From the NCBI GenBank assembly GCA_964404395.1, contig CAYOKA010000034.1, positions 1-19,556 of the forward strand: a DNA stretch of 19,556 nucleotides. Direction: 5' to 3'. Positions 15,741 through 19,556 of the stretch are shown piece by piece. The translations under genes and the position numbers were made by a program. Numbering within the stretch: position 1 is the stretch's first letter; every line of letters starts with the position of its first letter. The notes beneath the pieces are model-generated. The model had not been told where the DNA came from and searched no databases. It saw only the letters and a list, made by a program, of their open reading frames with translations. The stretch is from JAAYBT01 sp964404395. GTDB taxonomy: Bacteria; Bacillota; Clostridia; Acetivibrionales; DTU013.

Positions 15741-16211
15741 TTACCAGCGATAATGTGCAAATGCCTTATTGGCCTCTGCCATCTTGTGGGTATCTTCCTT
15801 CTTTTTGAAGGCTCCGCCGGTTCCGTTGGCAGCATCCATTATTTCTCCTGCAAGTCTTTCCTTCATTGTCTTCTCACTTCTGGAACGCGAATGGCTGATT
15901 AGCCATCTGAGCCCGAGCGCTTGTCGTCTTTCAGGTCTCACTTCAATGGGCACCTGGTATGTTGCACCGCCAACTCTTCTTGCTTTAACCTCCAGTACAG
16001 GCATTATGTTGTTCATTGCCTGCTCAAACACTTCAAGAGGATCCTTGCCTACTTTTTCCTTAATAATGTCAAATGCGTCATAGCAAATTCTCTGAGCTAT
16101 GCCCTTCTTGCCATCAAGCATAATGTTATTAATTAGCTTAGTAACAACCTTGTCATTATAAATGGGATCCGGCAAAACATCTCTTTTTGGAGTATGTCCT
16201 TTTCTTGGCAC
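15741..16211 (-). CDS. rpsG: 30S ribosomal protein S7
   Basis: This 156-residue protein nucleates assembly of the 30S head by binding the 3' domain of 16S rRNA. It begins MPRKGHTPKRDVLPDPIYND and contains the conserved VGGATYQVPIEVRPERR and LAGEIMDAANGTGGAFKKKEDTHKMAEANKAFAHYRW-type end, with normal family length. It starts with GTG at 16211, with GGAGGG seven bases upstream; no in-frame ATG fits the conserved N-terminus. It sits 163 bp after rpsL, in a spacer with two small hairpins and a promoter-like element. In E. coli, S7 represses translation of its operon by binding the rpsL-rpsG spacer; whether that happens here is untested. Confidence 0.98.
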   Translation of the reverse strand: MPRKGHTPKRDVLPDPIYNDKVVTKLINNIMLDGKKGIAQRICYDAFDIIKEKVGKDPLEVFEQAMNNIMPVLEVKARRVGGATYQVPIEVRPERRQALGLRWLISHSRSRSEKTMKERLAGEIMDAANGTGGAFKKKEDTHKMAEANKAFAHYRW

Positions 16212-16238
16212 TTTACTTCCCTCCTTTGATAAATAATT

Positions 16239-16285
16239 GGGGCTCTACCCCTTCTGCTGTTGAGGTACTCGGAACCCTAAGGTTC
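16239..16285 (-). promoter_or_regulatory. Two short hairpins in the rpsG leader
   Basis: GGGG (16239-16242) pairs with CCCC (16248-16251) around CTCTA, and GAACC (16272-16276) pairs with GGTTC (16281-16285) around CTAA. Both lie in the rpsL-rpsG spacer upstream of the rpsG ribosome binding site. They are short, so confidence that they are functional is low; a leader for S7 control is one possibility. Confidence 0.3.
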
Positions 16286-16307
16286 TCGTTAGTGCTTCCG
16301 TACATGT

Positions 16308-16336
16308 AATATATAAAAATAGCTTTATCGTTACAA
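16308..16336 (-). promoter_or_regulatory. Candidate internal promoter between rpsL and rpsG
   Basis: On the minus strand TTGTAA (16331-16336), a 17-bp spacer and TATATT (16308-16313) form a moderate match to a sigma-A promoter, in a 163-bp spacer. It could give rpsG, fusA and tuf extra transcription independent of rpsL. Confidence 0.35.
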
Positions 16337-16374
16337 GATACTTGGCACCTTCAATTTGGTCTTCACTCAGGCTG

Positions 16375-16797
16375 CTACTTTTTCGCTGCCTTGGGTCTCT
16401 TAGCTCCATACTTTGAACGACTCTGCATCCTATTTGTAACACCTGCTGTGTCAAGAGTCCCTCTGACAATATGGTACCTTACACCGGGAAGATCCTTCAC
16501 CCTGCCTCCTCTAATGAGCACAACGCTATGCTCCTGTAAATTGTGGCCTATTCCGGGAATGTAAGCACTTACTTCAATTCCGTTAGTCAAGCGCACCCTT
16601 GCAACCTTCCTCAAGGCTGAGTTCGGCTTTTTTGGTGTCGTAGTCCTAACTACAGTGCAAACACCTCTTTTCTGAGGAGAGTTAACCTTAACCGGCTTTT
16701 TCTTCAGCGAGTTAAACCCCCTTTGAAGAGCAGGAGAATCTGATTTATATTCAATCGTCTTCCTTCCCTTCCTGACCATCTGATTAAATGTTGGCAA
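16375..16797 (-). CDS. rpsL: 30S ribosomal protein S12 (TTG start)
   Basis: This 140-residue decoding-centre protein starts MPTFNQMVRKGRKTIEYKSD, as the family does, when read from the TTG at 16797. GGAGG (16806-16810) lies eight bases upstream of that TTG. The in-frame GTG at 16806 overlaps the Shine-Dalgarno, and the ATG at 16800 is in another frame. The conserved decoding loops TTTPKKPNSALRK and GGRVKDLPGVRYH are intact. Lys56/Lys57 and Lys101 are wild type at the positions (E. coli 42/43 and 87) where changes give streptomycin resistance or dependence. The tail RSKYGAKRPKAAKK is the usual basic end. It lies 96 bp after the L7Ae-like gene and 163 bp before rpsG. Confidence 0.97.
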   Translation of the reverse strand: MPTFNQMVRKGRKTIEYKSDSPALQRGFNSLKKKPVKVNSPQKRGVCTVVRTTTPKKPNSALRKVARVRLTNGIEVSAYIPGIGHNLQEHSVVLIRGGRVKDLPGVRYHIVRGTLDTAGVTNRMQSRSKYGAKRPKAAKK

Positions 16798-16805
16798 TCC
16801 ATACA

Positions 16806-16811
16806 CCTCCT
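16806..16811 (-). promoter_or_regulatory. Shine-Dalgarno that sets the rpsL TTG start
   Basis: The minus-strand AGGAGG at 16806-16811 lies eight bases before the TTG at 16797 and overlaps the in-frame GTG at 16804-16806. A GTG at zero spacing is not usable, so the TTG, which gives the conserved MPTFNQ start, is the likely initiation codon. Confidence 0.8.
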
Positions 16812-16818
16812 TTCACCC

Positions 16819-16824
16819 ATTATA
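16819..16824 (-). promoter_or_regulatory. Isolated -10-like TATAAT upstream of rpsL
   Basis: A perfect TATAAT sits 21 bp before the rpsL start codon on the minus strand, but no acceptable -35 hexamer lies 16-19 bp upstream. A transcript from it would start very near the ribosome binding site, so it is a weak promoter candidate at best. Confidence 0.2.
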
Positions 16825-16893
16825 ATATATCCTAAATTAAGTAACTTGCTATTAACTAAAAAATTCACCCTGGCATAAATGCAGCCTTTGAAC

Positions 16894-17136
16894 TTACTTT
16901 AGCAAACAAACTGCCGACGCACCTACTTCAATGCCTACTGCCTTTCCCAACTGCTTCATGGTTTCAACATATTCCAGTGCAACATTGTTTGAGATGCAAA
17001 GCTCCTTAAGACTTGCTGTAACCTTTTCATCCGCGTCCTTTGCAATAAATACCAGCTTTGCCGCATCGTTCTCTACGGCTTTCAATGTCTGCTTAACTCC
17101 TATCGTCCTATTGCTGCTTCTTATAACCTCCAGCAC
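16894..17136 (-). CDS. rplGB: L7Ae-type kink-turn RNA-binding protein (YbxF/RplGB-like)
   Basis: This protein of about 80 residues has the L7Ae/YbxF fold signature: GVKQTLKAVEN (13-23), LVFIAKDADEKVT, and the C-terminal KQLGKAVGIEVGASAVCLL. Members bind kink-turn RNA; the Bacillus protein in the same locus (rpoC - ybxF - rpsL) is a minor, non-essential factor of uncertain role. I chose the GTG at 17136, with AGGTG seven bases upstream. The frame runs on to a GTG at 17169, but that codon coincides with the predicted transcription start of the promoter at 17176-17205 and has no ribosome binding site. The shorter form also matches the 82-residue Bacillus homologue. It is the first gene of the str operon transcribed from that promoter. 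Confidence 0.88.
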   Translation of the reverse strand: MLEVIRSSNRTIGVKQTLKAVENDAAKLVFIAKDADEKVTASLKELCISNNVALEYVETMKQLGKAVGIEVGASAVCLLK

Positions 17137-17175
17137 AAGTCCGCACCTATCCCTCTCATAAATTCGCACTGAAAT

Positions 17176-17205
17176 ATTTTATCACCGTAGTTCCGTGTTT
17201 GTCAA
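17176..17205 (-). promoter_or_regulatory. Sigma-A promoter of the rplGB-rpsL-rpsG-fusA-tuf operon
   Basis: On the minus strand a perfect TTGACA (17200-17205), an 18-bp spacer and TAAAAT (17176-17181) preceded by an extended -10 TGA form a strong promoter. Transcription should start near 17169, giving a leader of about 33 nt before the GTG at 17136. It makes the operon independent of rpoC read-through. Confidence 0.75.
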
Positions 17206-17225
17206 GATGAACATGACACAGAAGC

Positions 17226-17335
17226 TTTTGCGATGTAACCTTAATCAAACTCAGCGCCGCAATATATAGTGACATACTTTCATTCTACCCGCAATATATT
17301 GTACAGCTGAGCTCAAAACATGGTACATCGCAAAA
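17226..17335. repeat. 110-bp inverted repeat with 30-nt arms upstream of the str promoter
   Basis: Arms at 17226-17255 and 17306-17335 are inverted copies of equal length. Each has 12 identical outer bases (TTTTGCGATGTA and its complement) and 6 identical inner bases (CTCAGC), with a divergent 12-nt middle. The 50-nt centre holds two copies of CGCAATATAT. No reading frame of note lies inside. It may be a small non-autonomous element or a binding region for a regulator of the str promoter 20 bp away. Confidence 0.6.
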
Positions 17336-17340
17336 TGCCC

Positions 17341-17374
17341 GACACCGGGGGACGTTTTCCTTGTGTCCCCCGGT
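17341..17374 (+). repeat. REP-like palindrome, copy 1
   Basis: Arms ACCGGGGGAC (17344-17353) and GTCCCCCGGT (17365-17374) are perfectly complementary around an 11-nt loop. The core 17341-17367 matches copy 2 in inverted orientation at 25 of 27 positions, including the 14-bp GGGGGACGTTTTCC. The high G+C stands out from its AT-rich surroundings. It lies in the spacer between rpoC and the L7Ae-like gene. Confidence 0.7.
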
Positions 17375-17473
17375 TACTGTTCAGATCACCAGCACTATTT
17401 ATTCCAGACGTGTTTCAAAGTATCTTCCACAAACAACACTGTCGGTCTAAACTACTGTGCGGTTTTAACTCAG

Positions 17474-17502
17474 TGACACAGGGAAAACGTCCCCCTGTGT
17501 CA
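17474..17502 (-). repeat. REP-like palindrome, copy 2, abutting the rpoC stop codon
   Basis: Perfect 10-bp arms TGACACAGGG (17474-17483) and CCCTGTGTCA (17493-17502) enclose a 9-nt loop. The arm ends one base from the rpoC stop codon (17503-17505). There is no T tract after it on the minus strand, so it is not a standard intrinsic terminator, though the stem could stabilise the rpoC transcript end. It is the inverted partner of the copy at 17341. The 99 bp between the two copies hold no gene I can support. Confidence 0.7.
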
Positions 17503-19556
17503 TTACTCCGAAACAGTGCTTATTGTTATATCCTTATATCTGCTCATGCCCGTTCCGGCCGGAATCAATTTACCAATTATCACGTTCTCCTTCAGTCCGA
17601 CTAATGGATCCACCTTACCCTTAATAGCGGCTTCGGTTAACACTCTCGTCGTTTCCTGGAAGGAAGCAGCAGACAGGAATGATTCTGTAGCCAGCGACGC
17701 TTTGGTAATGCCCAGCAAGGTCCGTTTCCCCTTCGCGGGTCTCAAGCCTTCAGCTGTAGCCCGTGCATTCTCCCCTTCAAAATCAAACATATCCACAAGT
17801 CCACCGGGAAGCATGTTTGTATCGCCTGCATCTTCAATCTTGACCTTCCTGAGCATTTGCCTGATGATTACTTCAATATGCTTATCATTAATATCAACGC
17901 CCTGCAATCTATACACTCTCTGAACTTCTTGCAGCAAGTAGGACTGAACTCCCTTAACGCCCTTGATCTTAAGAATGTCATGGGGATTGACTGAGCCTTC
18001 AGTAATCTCATCGCCCGCTTCTATTACATCATTGTCGGATACCTTCACTCTGGATCCGTAGGGGATCATATAGGTACGAGCCTCTCCGTCTTCAGTAGTT
18101 ACAATGACTTCCCTCTTCTTCTTCGTATCACTAATTGTCACAGTACCGGCCACTTCCGATATAACCGCAAGACCCTTCGGCTTTCTGGCTTCAAAAAGCT
18201 CCTCCACACGAGGAAGACCCTGTGTGATGTCCTCACCGGCAACACCGCCAGTATGGAAGGTTCTCATGGTAAGCTGAGTGCCCGGCTCACCAATGGACTG
18301 AGCAGCGATAATACCCACCGCTTCGCCCACATTAACATCCTCATTGGTAGCAAGGTTTGCACCATAGCATTTTGCGCATACGCCATATTCAGAATGGCAT
18401 GTGAGCATTGATCTGATTTTGGCCTTCTTGATACCTGCATTAACAACCCTCTCGGCTTCATCATCCGTGAATTTTTTACCGCCCTCTATGATAATCTCTC
18501 CGGTCTCCGGATGAACAATCGGCTCTAGAGTATACCTGCCCACCAATCTTTCCGCCAAACCTTCAATTACTTCACTTCCATCCTTAATGTCGCCTACTTC
18601 TATGCCCTTTCTCGTACCACAATCCAACTCTCTTACAATAACATCCTGGCTGACATCGACCAGACGACGGGTAAGGTAACCGGAGTCAGCTGTCCTTAAT
18701 GCTGTATCCGCAAGGCCTTTTCTGGCACCATGGGTAGATATAAAGTACTCCAGAACGTTCAGACCCTCTCGGAAATTCGCCCTTATAGGAATCTCAAGTG
18801 TTCTCCCCGATGTATCGGCCATAAGTCCCCTCATACCGGACAACTGCTTAATCTGACTGATACTGCCTCTGGCTCCTGATTGGGACATCATAAATATTGG
18901 ATTGAATTTGTCCATTGAATCCAACAAAGCCTGTGTCAAGTTTTCACCTGTCTTTGTCCAAGCCTGTATGACGGAGTTATATCTTTCCTCTTCGGAAATA
19001 AGTCCCCTCTTGTACATCTTAGTTATATTGTCAATTTTCTTTTCCGTATCATCAATAAAATTCTGCTTAACATCAGGGATAACCATATCAGAAACGCTGA
19101 CGGTAACGGCGCCCTTGGTGGAGTATTTAAAGCCCAGATTCTTAATTTTATCCAGTACAATCGCTGTCTTTGTCGTACCGTGCACTTTGATACATTTATC
19201 AATAACCTTCCCAAGCTCTTTCTTCGTAACCAAGCTGGAAACTTCCAGATCAAACTGCTTTTCGGGATCCGATCTGTCAACAAAGCCCAAGTCCTGTGGT
19301 ATCGCATCGTTGAATATCAATTTACCGACAGTCGTATCTATAATCTTCGATGTGGGCTTGCCATCAATGACCTTTTCAATCCTGGTGCGTATCAATGCAT
19401 GAAGTCCCACATAACCGGCCTCATAGGCCATAACAGCCTCATTCAAGGATCCAAATACCTTACCTTCACCCGGTTCACCCTCACGATCAATGGTAAGATA
19501 ATAGCAGCCCAGTACCATGTCCTGCGTCGGTACAGTAATAGGCTTCCCGTCCTTAG
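17503..19556 (-). CDS. rpoC: RNA polymerase beta' subunit, C-terminal 683 residues (partial)
   Basis: The frame is open from the window edge (first full codon at 19554) to TAA at 17503-17505; the N-terminal part with the NADFDGD active site lies outside. The visible part starts at KDGKPITVPTQDMVLGCYYL. It contains the trigger-loop region (GLADTALRTADSGYLTRRL, about 280-298 of the fragment) and the second zinc site: Cys312 (ELDCGTRKG) with Cys386, Cys393 and Cys396 (CHSEYGVCAKC). The spacing of 74, 7 and 3 residues is exactly that of E. coli Cys814/888/895/898. The C-terminal GITKASLATESFLSAASFQETTRVLTEAA, shortened here to its first part, is also present. It forms the catalytic core of transcription. 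rpoB should lie just upstream. Confidence 0.98.
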   Translation of the reverse strand, partial: KDGKPITVPTQDMVLGCYYLTIDREGEPGEGKVFGSLNEAVMAYEAGYVGLHALIRTRIEKVIDGKPTSKIIDTTVGKLIFNDAIPQDLGFVDRSDPEKQFDLEVSSLVTKKELGKVIDKCIKVHGTTKTAIVLDKIKNLGFKYSTKGAVTVSVSDMVIPDVKQNFIDDTEKKIDNITKMYKRGLISEEERYNSVIQAWTKTGENLTQALLDSMDKFNPIFMMSQSGARGSISQIKQLSGMRGLMADTSGRTLEIPIRANFREGLNVLEYFISTHGARKGLADTALRTADSGYLTRRLVDVSQDVIVRELDCGTRKGIEVGDIKDGSEVIEGLAERLVGRYTLEPIVHPETGEIIIEGGKKFTDDEAERVVNAGIKKAKIRSMLTCHSEYGVCAKCYGANLATNEDVNVGEAVGIIAAQSIGEPGTQLTMRTFHTGGVAGEDITQGLPRVEELFEARKPKGLAVISEVAGTVTISDTKKKREVIVTTEDGEARTYMIPYGSRVKVSDNDVIEAGDEITEGSVNPHDILKIKGVKGVQSYLLQEVQRVYRLQGVDINDKHIEVIIRQMLRKVKIEDAGDTNMLPGGLVDMFDFEGENARATAEGLRPAKGKRTLLGITKASLATESFLSAASFQETTRVLTEAAIKGKVDPLVGLKENVIIGKLIPAGTGMSRYKDITISTVSE

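Noticed and set aside
15441..15902. Plus-strand frame spanning the fusA start and the end of rpsG
   Set aside because: It crosses two well-supported minus-strand genes and resembles no protein family; a shadow of the coding strand.
17375..17473. Possible small gene or RNA between the two REP-like copies
   Set aside because: No open frame with a ribosome binding site and no clear stable structure was seen in these 99 bp.
17474..17502. Hairpin after rpoC as an intrinsic terminator
   Set aside because: The stem is strong, but the minus-strand sequence that follows (ACTGAGTTAAAACC) has no T tract, so it does not fit a standard rho-independent terminator.
18902..19402. Plus-strand open frame of 166 residues opposite rpoC
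   Set aside because: It is antisense to conserved beta' sequence, has Ser/Phe/Ile-rich composition typical of a shadow frame and no recognisable motif.

Overview
The window looks like a chromosomal segment of a low-to-moderate GC, strictly anaerobic Firmicute of class Clostridia. Clostridium cluster III (Ruminiclostridium/Acetivibrio-like) is my best guess. The evidence is the gene order rpoC - L7Ae-like gene - rpsL - rpsG - fusA - tuf, strong AGGAGG-type Shine-Dalgarno sites, a MecA adaptor, a class A flavodiiron protein, and a VanW-domain protein. The species is inferred, not shown. All genes right of position 990 lie on the minus strand; only the two leftmost are on plus.

Layout, left to right. 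(1) 1-266 (+) is the 3' end of a transporter, probably of the Na+/glutamate symporter type. It is followed by mecA (339-965, +), which meets the minus-strand block tail to tail. (2) 990-2321 (-) is a membrane-anchored VanW-domain protein without the family's usual Cys motif. Its upstream neighbour's terminator (2393-2424) separates it from the next unit. (3) lon (4456-6897), a three-TM protein with a helical-repeat tail (3434-4300) and a double PRC-barrel protein (2445-3389) run in the same direction. A near-consensus sigma-A promoter sits at 6968-6996 and the terminator at 2393-2424. (4) fprA (11012-12202), a 71-residue single-TM protein, moxR, a DUF58 gene and a polytopic DUF4129-like membrane protein (7079-8497) form a tight run. 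This is a MoxR/DUF58 module with no transglutaminase core in view. (5) 12312-17136 is the str operon (L7Ae-like gene, rpsL, rpsG, fusA, tuf), ending in a hairpin terminator after tuf. (6) 17503-19556 is the C-terminal 683 residues of RNA polymerase beta', cut by the window edge.

The most unusual DNA is the 366-bp gap between rpoC and the L7Ae-like gene. It holds two REP-like palindromes in inverted orientation (25 of 27 core bases identical), a separate 110-bp inverted repeat with 30-nt arms, and a TTGACA/extended -10 promoter. That promoter's predicted start point decides the start codon of the L7Ae-like gene. Shorter perfect palindromes lie in the tuf and lon leaders. I found no CRISPR array, tRNA, rRNA, insertion sequence or prophage, and no clear novel defence or biosynthetic system. 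The best leads are the repeats, the leader palindromes, the degenerate VanW protein and the unrecognised small membrane proteins.
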